64,000 nucleotides of DNA, taken from contig NZ_JAEKJA010000005.1 in the NCBI RefSeq assembly GCF_016411865.1, forward strand, positions 1 to 64,000. The letters are read 5' to 3'. Made by a program: the position numbers and the translations under genes. Source of the stretch: Acuticoccus mangrovi. GTDB lineage: Bacteria; Pseudomonadota; Alphaproteobacteria; Rhizobiales; Amorphaceae. Below the pieces are notes generated by a model. The model did no database searches and was not told the origin of the DNA. It saw nothing but the letters and a program-made list of their open reading frames with translations. How positions within the stretch are numbered: position 1 is the first letter of the stretch; each line of letters opens with the position of its first letter. Of this stretch, positions 1-10,878 are shown in pieces.

Positions 1-1888
<1,888 letters not shown>

Positions 1889-1974
1889 GGGACCTCAAAC
1901 CGGTTATGCGACGGCTGGGCCGCCCGTGGGACTCGCGCCGCCGTCGTTGGGAGCGCTCCCTCGGCGGGCGTTTG

Positions 1975-1989
1975 TGTTGCGCTGCAACA
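1975..1989. promoter_or_regulatory. Palindrome upstream of phaZ, possible PhaR-type operator
   Basis: TGTTGC-GCT-GCAACA is a perfect inverted repeat 87 bp upstream of the phaZ start, in the region shared with regB. Its TGC-N3-GCA core resembles sites described for PhaR/AniA-type regulators of polyhydroxyalkanoate genes. A second palindrome, GGGAGCGCTCCC, lies about 25 bp further toward phaZ. The regulator assignment is inference from motif and position. Confidence 0.4.
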
Positions 1990-2055
1990 TATCGCGCGGC
2001 ACAGCTCTGTTGGCAAGGATGTAACCCTGCGCCGCGGGGAGGGCGTACGACGATC

Positions 2056-2113
2056 ATGACCGTGGCTCCGCCATGAACACCGTGTCTCTGCCATGAACGA
2101 CGGCTCGCCATGA
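2056..2113 (+). promoter_or_regulatory. Chain of three overlapping mini-ORFs leading into regB
   Basis: Three mini-ORFs follow one another: MTVAPP (2056-2076), MNTVSLP (2073-2096) and MNDGSP (2093-2113). Each ends CCA TGA, and each TGA overlaps the next ATG inside the string CCATGA; the last overlaps the regB ATG at 2110. The only good ribosome-binding sequence, GGGGAGGG at 2036-2043, lies before the first. regB has none of its own, so its translation may depend on re-initiation down the chain. All three end in proline, and Pro-stop contexts terminate slowly in well-studied bacteria. Confidence 0.5.
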
Positions 2114-3402
2114 CACACCCCCACGTACCGGCGCTGACCGAGCGCGTCGTCAGGGTACGCACGCTGCTGCTCTTGCGCTGGCTCGCGCTGATCGGGCAGC
2201 TCGCGGCGATACTCTTCGTTGGCATTGCGCTCGACTTTACCATGCCGACGACGGCCTGTCTGGGGCTGGTCGCATTCTCGGCTTGGTCGAACGTGTTTCT
2301 GCGGCTGCGCTTCGCCGACAACCGGCGGATGCCGGAGACCTGGACCGCCGGCGTGATGGCGTTCGACATTGTCCAGCTGACGCTCCAGCTGGCGCTGACG
2401 GGGGGGCTCACCAACCCCTTCGCGCTCCTCATCATCGCGCCGGTGATGGTGTCGGCCACCACGCTGTCGGCCGGGCGCACCGTCACCTTGGGGGCGCTGG
2501 TGCTGTTGTGCGGCACGCTCCTCGCGGTGTTTCACCTGCCGCTTCCCTGGTACGAGGGCGAGAGCTTCAATCCGCCCTTCCTGTTTGTCGGCGGCGTATG
2601 GCTGGCGCTCGTGTGCAGCCTCACCTTCATGAGCACCTATGCGTTCCGCGTCGCCGAGGAGCGGCGCCAGCTCGCCGACGCGCTCGCCGCCACCGAGCTC
2701 GTTCTGTCGCGCGAGCAGCATCTGCAGGCGCTCGACGGTCTCGCCGCCGCCGCCGCGCACGAGCTCGGCACCCCGCTTGCGACCATTTCGGTGGTGACGC
2801 GCGAGTTGGAGCGCGAGACGCCGTCCGATTCGCCGATCGCCGACGACGTGCGCCTGTTGCGCTCCCAGTCGGAGCGCTGCCGCGAGATCCTCGGCAAGCT
2901 GAAGACGCTGTCGGAGGACCGCGAGAGCCCGCTGACGCGCCTATCCGTCGCGACCCTTCTCGAGGAGGTCGTCGCCCCGCACCGCGGGATGGGGGTGGAG
3001 ATCGACATCGTGATCGCCGGCCCGCGCGAGGATCCGCCGGTGATCTGGCGCAATCCGGCGATCCTCTACGGGCTCGGCAATCTCATCGAGAACGCGGTGG
3101 ACTTCGCCGAGACGCTGGTGACGGTGAGTGCCGACTGGAACGAGCTCGATCTGGTGATGCGGATCTGCGACGATGGGCCGGGCTATCCGGACGATGTTCT
3201 CGACCGCATCGGCGATCCGTTCGTGTCGAGCCGCAGTCGCAGCGAGGCGCCGAGCGGCGGTGGGCTGGGGCTCGGCATCTTCATCGCCAAGACGCTGCTG
3301 GAGCGCTCCGGCGCCACCATCGCCTTCCGCCGCGGGCCGGGCGCGACGGCCATCGTCCGGTGGCCCCGGGCGGCGCTGGCCGGGCCGATACGCGAAGATT
3401 AA
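2110..3402 (+). CDS. regB: Redox sensor histidine kinase RegB/ActS/PrrB
   Basis: Membrane sensor kinase of 430 aa that reports respiratory redox state to the next gene, regA. About six hydrophobic helices fill residues 18-178. The loop GGLTNPF at 98-104 is the signature heptapeptide linked to quinone sensing. The H-box AAAAHELGTPLAT has the phospho-acceptor at His217. Cys257 sits where RegB carries its redox-active cysteine (family knowledge). The ATPase domain has the N-box around Asn324, DDGPG at 354-358 and a GGGLGLGI box at 383-390. The start is unusual: no ribosome-binding site precedes ATG 2110, which overlaps the last mini-ORF. Partner regA starts 71 bp downstream. Confidence 0.95.
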   Translation: MTHPHVPALTERVVRVRTLLLLRWLALIGQLAAILFVGIALDFTMPTTACLGLVAFSAWSNVFLRLRFADNRRMPETWTAGVMAFDIVQLTLQLALTGGLTNPFALLIIAPVMVSATTLSAGRTVTLGALVLLCGTLLAVFHLPLPWYEGESFNPPFLFVGGVWLALVCSLTFMSTYAFRVAEERRQLADALAATELVLSREQHLQALDGLAAAAAHELGTPLATISVVTRELERETPSDSPIADDVRLLRSQSERCREILGKLKTLSEDRESPLTRLSVATLLEEVVAPHRGMGVEIDIVIAGPREDPPVIWRNPAILYGLGNLIENAVDFAETLVTVSADWNELDLVMRICDDGPGYPDDVLDRIGDPFVSSRSRSEAPSGGGLGLGIFIAKTLLERSGATIAFRRGPGATAIVRWPRAALAGPIRED

Positions 3403-3473
3403 ATTTCTGCCATTTTCAAGCGTCCCGGGTCCATTTGTCCTAGGTATAGACAATAGACTGTTGGAGCGTGCCC

Positions 3474-4040
3474 ATGGAGACCATCGCCGAACCCACCACC
3501 GAGACCGCCCCGTTCGCGGGGGGCCGTCTCCTGATCGTGGACGACGACGCGGCGTTCGGCCAGCGCCTGGCGCGGGCTATGGAAAAGCGCGGCTTCGTGA
3601 CCGAGGTGGCCGAGAGCGCCTATGACGCGGCCGTGCTCGCCGATCGCAACCCGCCGGACTACGCCGTGGTCGACATGCGCCTCGGCGACGGCAACGGCCT
3701 CGACGTGGTGGAGCGCCTGCGCCGCAAGAAGCCCGACGCCAAGGCCGTGATTCTGACCGGCTACGGCAACATCGCCACGGCGGTGACGGCGGTGAAGCTC
3801 GGCGCCGTCGACTATCTGTCGAAGCCGGCCGACGCCGACGACGTGTTCGCCGCGCTGACCCGCGAGAGCGCCGACCATCCCGCGCCGCCGGAAAATCCGA
3901 TGTCGGCCGACCGGGTGCGCTGGGAGCACATCCAGCGGGTCTACGAGATGTGCGACCGCAACGTGTCGGAGACGGCGCGCCGGCTCAACATGCATCGCCG
4001 CACCCTGCAGCGGATCCTCGCCAAACGCGCCCCGCGCTGA
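3474..4040 (+). CDS. regA: Redox response regulator RegA/ActR/PrrA
   Basis: DNA-binding regulator of 188 aa, partner of RegB; in relatives it controls respiration, carbon and nitrogen fixation and photosynthesis genes. The receiver domain has acidic pocket residues DDD at 23-25, phospho-acceptor Asp67 in VVDMRL, Thr95 and Lys117. After a proline-rich linker near 136-142, the C-terminal Fis-type helix-turn-helix (about 150-185) includes NVSETARRLNMHRRTLQRIL, as in this family. ATG 3474 is preferred over GTG 3468 because GGAG at 3463-3466 is correctly spaced only for the ATG. A plausible target site lies upstream of petABC at 8889-8911. Confidence 0.96.
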   Translation: METIAEPTTETAPFAGGRLLIVDDDAAFGQRLARAMEKRGFVTEVAESAYDAAVLADRNPPDYAVVDMRLGDGNGLDVVERLRRKKPDAKAVILTGYGNIATAVTAVKLGAVDYLSKPADADDVFAALTRESADHPAPPENPMSADRVRWEHIQRVYEMCDRNVSETARRLNMHRRTLQRILAKRAPR

Positions 4041-4216
4041 TCCGACCAAAGCGCGCCCCGGACGGATCGACGGGGCGTCTTTGCGCGCCCCGCGATGACC
4101 GGCGCGATGCGCGCCCTAGCTTCGCGCCTGATCGCGATTAGGTGATCCGGGGCGCCGTCGGCGCACGTCGTCACAGTCACCGGGGCGGGAGCGCAAGCGA
4201 TGATCTCGACCGCGAC

Positions 4217-5371
4217 ATGATCCTGACCGTGGCGGTGGAGGGCTACCGCTCGCTCCGCCGTCTCGTGCTGCCGCTCGATCGGCTCACCGTCGTCACCGGG
4301 GCGAACGGCGTCGGCAAGTCCGGCCTCTATCGGGCGCTGCGCCTTCTGGGCGACGTCGCCGAGGGGCGCGTGGTGGCCGCGCTCGCCGAGGAGGGCGGCC
4401 TCGGCTCGACCCTTTGGGCGGGACCTGAGACGATCTCGCGCCGCATGACGCGCGGCGAGGTGCCGGTGGAGGGCGCCGTTCGCCGCGAGCGCGTGGCGCT
4501 GAAGCTCGGCGTCGCGTTCGACGACTTCGGCTACGCCATCGACCTCGGCCTTCCCGTCGCCGCGCGCGGGTCGCTGTTCAACCGCGACCCGGAGATCAAG
4601 GCGGAGGCGGTGTGGGCCGGACCCGTCCTGCGGCCGGCCAACACGCTCGCCCGCCGCACCGGCCCGTCGGTGACGGTGCTGCGCGGCCGTGAGCGCCATG
4701 TCGCGATCGGCGATCTTCCCCCCTTCGAGACGATGATGACGCACGCGGCCGATCCCGAAGGCGCGCCGGAGGTGCTCGCGGTGCGCGAGCGGCTGCGGGC
4801 GGTGCGCTTCTACGACCATCTGCGCACCGATCGGGCGGCGCCGTCCCGTCATCCGCGGATCGGCACGCGCACCACGGCGCTCGCCGGCGACGGCGGCGAC
4901 CTCGCCGCCGCCATCCAGACGATCCGCGAGATCGGCGACGCGGACGCCCTCGACCGGGCGGTGGACGCCGCCTTCCCGGGCGCCGCAGTGGCGGTGGAGG
5001 AGCGCGACGGGCTGTTCCACCTCTCGATGCGCCAGCCGGGATTGCTGCGCCCCCTCGGGCCGGCGGAGCTCTCCGACGGCACGCTGCGCTACCTCCTCCT
5101 CCTCGCCGCTCTGCTGACGCCCCGGCCGCCGCCGCTCCTCGTCTTCAACGAGCCCGAGACGAGCCTGCATCCCGATCTCATCGCGCCGCTCGCCGCGCTG
5201 ATCGGCGAGGCGGCGAGCCGCAGCCAGGTGGTGGTGGTGAGCCACGCCGCGAGCCTCGTCGACCGGCTGGTGGAAGAGGGGGCCGAGGCCGTCCACCTCA
5301 CCCGTCCGCTCGGCGAGACGCTCGCCGAAGGCGTCGAGCCTCCCACCTGGAGCTGGCCGAGCCGGCGCTAG
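4217..5371 (+). CDS. AAA family ATPase (COG4637-like)
   Basis: Predicted SMC/RecF-like ATPase of 384 aa; cellular role unknown. Walker A is GANGVGKS (about residues 29-36), followed by LYRALRLL. Near the C-terminus come a signature-like LSDGTLRYLLLLA and a Walker B segment, LLVFNEPETSLHPDL, with a SHAASLVDRL switch-type histidine after it. ATG 4217 is chosen because the protein then opens with the strand MILTVAVEGYRSLRRL directly before Walker A, as expected for the family; the frame is open to 4142, so a 25-residue longer form is possible. It follows regA after 176 bp and precedes chrA; no functional link is evident. Confidence 0.8.
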   Translation: MILTVAVEGYRSLRRLVLPLDRLTVVTGANGVGKSGLYRALRLLGDVAEGRVVAALAEEGGLGSTLWAGPETISRRMTRGEVPVEGAVRRERVALKLGVAFDDFGYAIDLGLPVAARGSLFNRDPEIKAEAVWAGPVLRPANTLARRTGPSVTVLRGRERHVAIGDLPPFETMMTHAADPEGAPEVLAVRERLRAVRFYDHLRTDRAAPSRHPRIGTRTTALAGDGGDLAAAIQTIREIGDADALDRAVDAAFPGAAVAVEERDGLFHLSMRQPGLLRPLGPAELSDGTLRYLLLLAALLTPRPPPLLVFNEPETSLHPDLIAPLAALIGEAASRSQVVVVSHAASLVDRLVEEGAEAVHLTRPLGETLAEGVEPPTWSWPSRR

Positions 5372-5467
5372 GATCGTCGCGGACGCAAACGAGGGGCGAG
5401 AGACGAGGGTGTCATCGCTCTGTCATCGCGAGCATCGACACCCTGCGCCGAGGCAGGAGAGGGCACC

Positions 5468-6670
5468 ATGTCGACACCCACCGAGGAAGAGCGGGCGACG
5501 GCGTCGACGGGCGGCGTCGGCGAGGTGTTCGCGGCCTTCCTGCCGCTCGGCCTCACCGCGTTCGGCGGGCCGGTCGCCCATCTCGGCTTTTTTCGCACCG
5601 AGTTCGTGGAGCGGCGGCGCTGGCTGAGCGATGCCGCCTACGGCGATCTCGTCGCCCTCTGCCAGTTCATGCCCGGGCCCGCCTCGAGCCAGGTCGGCAT
5701 GGCGCTGGGGCTGAGGCGGGCGGGGCTCGGCGGCCTGTTCGCGGCGTGGACGGCGTTCACCCTGCCCTCGGCGATCGCCCTCACCCTGTTCGCGCTGGTT
5801 CTCGGGGTGAGCGGGGTGGAGGCGGGGGCGGGCTGGCTCCTCGGCCTCAAGGCCGCGGCGGTCGCCGTGGTGGCGAACGCGCTCCTCGGCATGGCCGCAT
5901 CGCTCGCGGCGACGCGCGGCCGCGCCACCATCGCGGCGGGGGCGGCGATCGCCATCCTGCTGTCGCCGAGCCTCGTCGCGGCCCAGCTCGCGGCGATCGC
6001 CGTCGGCGGGCTCGCCGGCCTCGCCCTCGCCGACGTGCCGGCCGGCGAGGGCAGCGCGCCGCCGGCCGCTCCCGTCGGCAAGGCGGTGGGTGTCGCCGCG
6101 CTCATCGCCTTCGCGGGCGGCCTTGTCGTGCTGCCGCTCCTCGCCGGCCTGTCGCCGGCGCTCGACCTCCTCGACCGCACCTACCGGGCCGGGGCGCTGG
6201 TGTTCGGCGGCGGCCACGTGGTGCTCCCCCTCCTCCAGGGGGAGATGGCCGGGATGGTCGACGAGACGGCCTTCCTCGCCGGCTACGGCGCGGCGCAGGC
6301 CGTGCCGGGGCCGCTCTTCACCTTCGCCGCCTTCCTCGGGGCGGTCGCCGAGCCGTTCGGCGGCGTCGCCGGGGCGGCCGTCGCCCTCGTCGGCATCTTT
6401 CTGCCCTCGCTCTTCCTCGTCCTCGGGGTGATCCCGTTCTGGGAGGAGCTGCGGCGGGCCCGGCTCGCCCGGCGGCTCCTCGCCGGCGTCAACGCCGCCG
6501 TGGTGGGGCTCCTCGCGGCGGCATTCTACGATCCGGTCTTCGTCCGCGGGATCGGCGGGGTCGCGGCACTCGCCCTCGCCATCGCCGCCTTCGTGGCGCT
6601 GAAGATATGGCGGGTGCCGCCCTGGCTCGTGGTGGTGGCGGCCGCGGGGGCGGGCGGCGTTCTTCTCTGA
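5468..6670 (+). CDS. chrA: Chromate efflux transporter ChrA
   Basis: Inner-membrane CHR-family protein of 400 aa that exports chromate using the proton-motive force in characterised members. It shows the expected two-domain layout: the N-terminal half carries LTAFGGPVAHLGFF (FGGP at 32-35) and QFMPGPASSQVG, and the C-terminal half repeats the pattern with VFGGGHVVLPLLQGEM (about 246-260) and AVPGPLFTFAAFLG. Hydrophobic segments fill most of the rest. Length matches full-size ChrA. The ATG follows AGGAGAGGGCACC. It stands alone, without a chrB regulator nearby, so the physiological substrate and regulation remain open. Confidence 0.93.
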   Translation: MSTPTEEERATASTGGVGEVFAAFLPLGLTAFGGPVAHLGFFRTEFVERRRWLSDAAYGDLVALCQFMPGPASSQVGMALGLRRAGLGGLFAAWTAFTLPSAIALTLFALVLGVSGVEAGAGWLLGLKAAAVAVVANALLGMAASLAATRGRATIAAGAAIAILLSPSLVAAQLAAIAVGGLAGLALADVPAGEGSAPPAAPVGKAVGVAALIAFAGGLVVLPLLAGLSPALDLLDRTYRAGALVFGGGHVVLPLLQGEMAGMVDETAFLAGYGAAQAVPGPLFTFAAFLGAVAEPFGGVAGAAVALVGIFLPSLFLVLGVIPFWEELRRARLARRLLAGVNAAVVGLLAAAFYDPVFVRGIGGVAALALAIAAFVALKIWRVPPWLVVVAAAGAGGVLL

Positions 6671-6763
6671 GGCGGGCGCGACGGTCGGCGCGAGGAGCCG
6701 CGGCGAGGCTTGATCCCGGCGGCGGGTCGGCGTTTCATGGTCTCGTTTCGTTCGAGTACCCTT

Positions 6764-7249
6764 ATGCCGCTCCTCTCCGCCTTCGACGTCGAGCCCATGA
6801 TCGACGGGCGCCAGTCTCCCGCCGCCATGAAGGTGCGGCGCGGCGTGGCGCGTCTCCTGCGCGATCTCGGCGCCGCGGTGGTGCCGGAGGTCACCTTGAG
6901 CTCCGGCCGGCGGGCCGATCTCGTCGCCCTTAACGGGCGCGGCGAGATCTGGATCGTGGAGATCAAGTCCTCGCTCGCCGACTTCCGCGCCGACACCAAG
7001 TGGCCGCACTATCGCACGGCCTGCGACCGCCTGTTCTTCGCCTCGCTTCCCGAGGTGGGCGATATCTTTCCCGTCGAGGTGGGGCTGATCATGACCGACG
7101 GCTATGCGGCCGAGATCGTGCGCGAGGCGCCGCTCGATCGGCTCGCCACGGCCGCGCGGCGGGCACTGACCTTGCGCATCGCGCAGACCGCGGCGCGCCG
7201 GCTGCACGAGCTCGAGGACCCGAGCCCACGCCTGTCGGTACCCCTGTGA
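6764..7249 (+). CDS. mmcB: MmcB-family DNA repair protein
   Basis: Small protein (161 aa from this start) of the alphaproteobacterial MmcB family, which is linked to DNA damage tolerance and has a restriction-endonuclease-like fold (family knowledge). The core runs from DGRQSPAAMKVRRG through SGRRADLVAL to the catalytic-type strand EIWIVEIKSSLADFRAD, which supplies the D...ExK pattern; CDRLFFAS follows. The start is uncertain: in-frame ATGs at 6737 and 6764 and a TTG at 6710 all lack a clear ribosome-binding site. ATG 6764 places MPLL just ahead of the conserved core. The gene is convergent with hemF, 49 bp away. Confidence 0.85.
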   Translation: MPLLSAFDVEPMIDGRQSPAAMKVRRGVARLLRDLGAAVVPEVTLSSGRRADLVALNGRGEIWIVEIKSSLADFRADTKWPHYRTACDRLFFASLPEVGDIFPVEVGLIMTDGYAAEIVREAPLDRLATAARRALTLRIAQTAARRLHELEDPSPRLSVPL

Positions 7250-7298
7250 GCTCGAGCGCTTCGCCCCTGCGCACGGGGTGATGGGAGGGGGCGTCGGC

Positions 7299-8219
7299 TC
7301 AGGGCCAGCGCACCGTCGGCGGCATCGAGGAGAGGATCGACACGGTGTTGCCGCCGGTCTTGAGGCCGAAGATGGTGCCGCGGTCGTAGAGGAGGTTGAA
7401 CTCCACGTAGCGGCCGCGGCGGATGAGCTGCTCCTCCCGGTCGGCCTCTGTCCAGGGCTCGTGCATGGTGCGGCGAGCGATCTCGCCGTAGGCGGCGATG
7501 AAGGTGCGGCCGATGTCCTGGGTCAGCGCGAAGTCGGCCTCCCAGTCGCCGGAGGCGAGGTAGTCGTAGAACACGCCGCCGATGCCGCGCATCTCGCCGC
7601 CGCGATGGGGGAGCGAGAAATATTCGTCGCACCAGGCCTTGTCGCGGGCGTAGTCGGCGTGCGGGTGGCGGGCGTAGCAGTCGCGGAACGCTTCGTGGAA
7701 GAACACGCTGTCGGGATGGTCCTGGCCGCGCCGGCGGTCGAGCATCGGGGTGAGGTCGGCGCCGCCGCCGAACCAGTGGCGCGTCGTCACCACGAAGCGG
7801 GTGTTCATGTGCACCGTCGGCACGTGCGGGTTCGTCGGATGGGCGATGAGCGAGATGCCGGAGGCCCAGAAGCGCGGATCCTCGGCGGCACCGGGGATCT
7901 GGTTGCGGAAGCCTTCGGGAAAGGTGCCGTGGACGGTGGAGGTGTGGACGCCGGCCTTTTCGAACAGGCGGCCGCGGATCATCCCCATCACGCCGCCGCC
8001 CCCGTCCTCCTCGTCACCGGCCCGGCGCGTCCAGGGATCGCGGGTGAAGCGGCCAGGGGCGGCGTCGCCGGGAGCTTCGTCCTCGAGCGTCTCGAAGAGG
8101 GCGTGGATGTCGTCGCGCAGCGTCTCGAACCAGGCGCGGGCGCGGGCCTGCCAGCCGGCGAGGGTGGCCTCGTCCGGCTTCTCGCCGCCCTTCACGGCGG
8201 GGGCGTGGTTGTCCATCAT
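7299..8219 (-). CDS. hemF: Oxygen-dependent coproporphyrinogen III oxidase
   Basis: Converts coproporphyrinogen III to protoporphyrinogen IX in haem synthesis, using oxygen. The 306-aa length is typical. Family signatures are visible: [41 protein letters not shown]-like [20 protein letters not shown], and near the end [20 protein letters not shown] followed by ILSSMPP. The gene is translationally coupled to trmL: its ATG overlaps the trmL stop in ATGA. The trmL-hemF pair lies back-to-back with petABC, a common order in this group that joins haem supply to a haem-containing respiratory complex. Confidence 0.97.
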   Translation of the reverse strand: MMDNHAPAVKGGEKPDEATLAGWQARARAWFETLRDDIHALFETLEDEAPGDAAPGRFTRDPWTRRAGDEEDGGGGVMGMIRGRLFEKAGVHTSTVHGTFPEGFRNQIPGAAEDPRFWASGISLIAHPTNPHVPTVHMNTRFVVTTRHWFGGGADLTPMLDRRRGQDHPDSVFFHEAFRDCYARHPHADYARDKAWCDEYFSLPHRGGEMRGIGGVFYDYLASGDWEADFALTQDIGRTFIAAYGEIARRTMHEPWTEADREEQLIRRGRYVEFNLLYDRGTIFGLKTGGNTVSILSSMPPTVRWP

Positions 8220-8674
8220 GGGGTTCCTTCGGGTGAGATCCCGCCGGTCTGGCGCACGGCCTCGAAGAGGCCGATGCCGACGGCGACGGCGAGATTGAGC
8301 GAGCGGGCGTCTCCGACGATCGGAATGCGCACCGTGTGAGGGCAGAGAGCGTGGACGGCCTCGGGCACGCCGGCGCTCTCGCGACCGAAAAGAAGCGTAT
8401 CGCCCGCGGTGAAGGCGAACGCGGTGAGGGGGGTCGTGGCGCGGGTGGTGAAGAGCACGATGCGGCCGGCCACTGCCTGGAAGGCCTCGAAGGTGGGGTG
8501 GCGCAGGAGGGGCACACGAGGAGCGTAGTCGAGCCCGGCGCGGCGCATGGCGCGGTCGGAAAGGTCGAACCCGGCCGGACCGACGATGTGGACGCGCGCG
8601 CCCAGGCAGAAAGCCGTGCGCAAGATTGCGGCGGTGTTCTGGGGGATGTCGGGCTCATAAAGGGCAAGGTCCAT
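8216..8674 (-). CDS. trmL: tRNA (cytidine/uridine(34)-2'-O)-methyltransferase
   Basis: SPOUT-class enzyme (152 aa) that 2'-O-methylates the wobble nucleotide of certain leucine tRNAs in characterised homologues. It starts [20 protein letters not shown], the standard opening of the family. SAM-binding knot motifs follow: [18 protein letters not shown] and [26 protein letters not shown] 8674 is chosen because it fits the family start; the frame is open 12 codons further upstream. The stop overlaps the hemF start. Confidence 0.95.
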   Translation of the reverse strand: MDLALYEPDIPQNTAAILRTAFCLGARVHIVGPAGFDLSDRAMRRAGLDYAPRVPLLRHPTFEAFQAVAGRIVLFTTRATTPLTAFAFTAGDTLLFGRESAGVPEAVHALCPHTVRIPIVGDARSLNLAVAVGIGLFEAVRQTGGISPEGTP

Positions 8675-8987
8675 GACCGTCGGATTGGCACCTTCCCCAG
8701 GGCCGAACAAGGGATTGGATCAAGAACCGTGCGTCGATCTCGAAAGGACGGCAGGGCTGTCGAGGCAGGATTGCGGGGCGTTCATGCCACACGCGGCGAT
8801 CCCTTATCGACCCGACGGCTTGCGCTTGCGAGTAGAGCTTGCTTACTCCTTTCAGACTTTTCTAGAAGGACTGCCGCTTTAGAATGGTTTGCGACAAGGT
8901 CCTTGTCGCAATGTCATCTAGACAGAGCGCGCGGCGAAAGGCATGGCATGGGCCTGCGGGCGTCCGCGAGAGATTAAGGAGATCGGC
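8675..8987. other. 313-bp divergent region between trmL and petA
   Basis: No gene is seen here. It must hold the promoters for trmL-hemF (leftward) and petABC (rightward). It contains the palindrome at 8889-8911 and an AT-richer stretch around 8835-8890, the best place for the pet promoter, though I see no convincing -35/-10 pair. AAGGAG at 8976-8981 is the petA ribosome-binding site. Confidence 0.7.
8889..8911. promoter_or_regulatory. Perfect 23-bp palindrome upstream of petABC, candidate RegA site
   Basis: TTGCGACAAGG-T-CCTTGTCGCAA has exact 11-bp arms and lies 76 bp upstream of the petA start. It contains GCGAC-N9-GTCGC, which fits the degenerate GCGNC-Nx-GNCGC description of RegA/PrrA binding sites. 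The cytochrome bc1 operon is a known RegA-class target in relatives, and regA is encoded 5 kb away. It could alternatively form a leader hairpin. Confidence 0.5.
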
Positions 8988-9560
8988 GTGGCGACGACGG
9001 AGCACACTGAGGAACACCAGGAGCCGACCCGGCGCGACTTCCTGTACATCGCGACAGGCGCAGTCGGCGCGGTCGGCGTGGCGGGTCTCGCGTGGCCGTT
9101 CATCGACCAGATGAACCCGGACGCTTCGGCCCAGGCGATGGCCTCGGTCGAGGTCGACGTGTCGAGCATGAACGTGGGTGACTCGATCACCATCATGTGG
9201 CGCGGCAAGCCGGTCTTCATCCGCCGCCGCACCGACGCGGAGGTCGAAGCCGCGAAGGAGACGCCGGTGGCGGATCTGCCCGACCCGCTCGCCCGCAACC
9301 CGAACATCGGCTCCGACGAGCCGGCGACGGACGCCAACCGCGCCGCCGTCGACCGCGAGCCCTGGCTCGTGATGATCGGCATCTGCACCCACCTCGGCTG
9401 CGTGCCGCTCGGCCAGCAGGGTGCCTTCGGTGGCTGGTTCTGCCCGTGTCACGGCTCCACCTACGACACGGCGGGCCGCATCCGCTCCGGTCCGGCGCCG
9501 GCCAATCTGGACATTCCGCCGTACACGTTCGCATCCGACACGACCATTGTCGTCGGCTGA
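8988..9560 (+). CDS. petA: Ubiquinol-cytochrome c reductase Rieske iron-sulfur subunit
   Basis: Rieske 2Fe-2S subunit (190 aa) of cytochrome bc1, which takes electrons from ubiquinol and passes them to cytochrome c1. A twin-arginine motif [11 protein letters not shown] (residues 14-24) precedes the single membrane anchor. Cluster ligands are in CTHLGC (133-138) and CPCHGS (152-157). GTG 8988 is chosen because AAGGAG lies six bases before it; the frame is open further upstream without a better site. First gene of petABC. Confidence 0.97.
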   Translation: MATTEHTEEHQEPTRRDFLYIATGAVGAVGVAGLAWPFIDQMNPDASAQAMASVEVDVSSMNVGDSITIMWRGKPVFIRRRTDAEVEAAKETPVADLPDPLARNPNIGSDEPATDANRAAVDREPWLVMIGICTHLGCVPLGQQGAFGGWFCPCHGSTYDTAGRIRSGPAPANLDIPPYTFASDTTIVVG

Positions 9561-9573
9561 TTTGGGGAGAGAC

Positions 9574-10875
9574 ATGGCCGGTCACGGAACATCGAATTAT
9601 CAGCCGAAGAACAAGGTCGTCCGCTGGGTCGACTCGCGCCTTCCGATCTTCTCGCTGATGAATGAACAGGCGATCGTCTTTCCGACGCCGAAGAACCTCA
9701 ACTACCTGTGGACGTTCGGCGCCATCCTGTCGTTCATGCTCGCGACGATGATGATCTCCGGCATCGTCCTCGCGATGCACTACGCGGCGAACACCGAGCT
9801 CGCCTTCGACCGCGTCGAGCACATCATGCGCGACGTGAACTTCGGCTGGCTGATCCGCTACATCCACGCGGTCGGCGCGTCGATGTTCTTCTTCGCCGTC
9901 TACATGCACATCGCCCGCGGCCTCTACTACGGCTCCTACAAGGCGCCCCGCGAGATCCTCTGGATGCTCGGCGTCGTCATCCTCATCCTGATGATGGCCA
10001 CCGGCTTCATGGGCTACGTGCTGCCCTGGGGTCAGATGTCGTTCTGGGGCGCCACCGTGATCACCAACCTCTTCTCGGCGATCCCGCTGGTGGGTCCCTC
10101 GATCGTGGAGTGGCTGTGGGGCGGCTTCGCGGTCGACAACGCCACGCTCAACCGCTTCTTCTCGCTCCACTACCTGCTGCCGTTCGTGATCGCCGGCGTG
10201 GTGGTGCTGCACATCTGGGCGCTGCACGAGGTGGGCAACAACAACCCCACCGGCGTCTCGGTGAAGTCCTCCAAGGACACGGTGCCCTTCCACCCCTACC
10301 TCACCATGAAGGACTTCTTCGCCCTCGTCTGCTTCATGGTGCTGTACGCCTACTTCGTGTTCTACATCCCGAACTATCTCGGGCACCCGGACAACTACAT
10401 CGAAGCCGACCCGCTGGTGACGCCGGCGCACATCGTGCCGGAATGGTACCTCCTGCCGTTCTACGCCATGCTGCGCGCCATCCCCTCCAAGCTCGGCGGC
10501 GTGGTGGTGATGTTCTCCTCGCTCCTGATCCTCTTCGTGGTGCCGTGGCTCGATACGTCGAAGGTGCGCTCGGCGAAGTACCGGCCGATGTTCAAGATCG
10601 CCTTCTGGGTGTTCGTGATCTCGTGCATCGCCCTCGGCTGGCTCGGCTCCCAGCCGGCGGAAGGCGTCTACGTGATGCTGGCGCGGTTCTTCACCTTCTA
10701 CTACTTCGCCTTCTTCCTGATCCTGATGCCGCTCCTCGGCATCATCGAGACGCCCAAGCCGGTGCCCAACTCCATCGCCGAATCGGTCCTCGCCCGTCAT
10801 CACGGGTCGACCGCCACCGTCGGATCCGGCGAGGGCCGGCCCGACGCTGCTCCGGCCGCCCCGAAGAAGGATTGA
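9574..10875 (+). CDS. petB: Cytochrome b subunit of the bc1 complex
   Basis: Membrane subunit of 433 aa with the two b haems and both quinone sites. Haem ligands pair as His98/His199 and His112/His213, in helices containing [19 protein letters not shown] and [20 protein letters not shown]. The Qo-site PEWY motif appears as [11 protein letters not shown]. Eight hydrophobic helices are visible. ATG 9574 follows GGGGAGA. A short Ala/Pro-rich, probably cytosolic tail ends the protein (about 405-433). Thirteen bases separate it from petA. Confidence 0.98.
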   Translation: MAGHGTSNYQPKNKVVRWVDSRLPIFSLMNEQAIVFPTPKNLNYLWTFGAILSFMLATMMISGIVLAMHYAANTELAFDRVEHIMRDVNFGWLIRYIHAVGASMFFFAVYMHIARGLYYGSYKAPREILWMLGVVILILMMATGFMGYVLPWGQMSFWGATVITNLFSAIPLVGPSIVEWLWGGFAVDNATLNRFFSLHYLLPFVIAGVVVLHIWALHEVGNNNPTGVSVKSSKDTVPFHPYLTMKDFFALVCFMVLYAYFVFYIPNYLGHPDNYIEADPLVTPAHIVPEWYLLPFYAMLRAIPSKLGGVVVMFSSLLILFVVPWLDTSKVRSAKYRPMFKIAFWVFVISCIALGWLGSQPAEGVYVMLARFFTFYYFAFFLILMPLLGIIETPKPVPNSIAESVLARHHGSTATVGSGEGRPDAAPAAPKKD

Positions 10876-10878
10876 TCC

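Noticed and set aside
3468-3473. GTG 3468 as the regA start
   Set aside because: The ribosome-binding GGAG ends one base before it, too close for initiation; ATG 3474 has normal spacing.
4142-4216. Longer N-terminus for the AAA ATPase
   Set aside because: The extra 25 residues are basic, low-complexity and absent from the expected family start, which fits ATG 4217.
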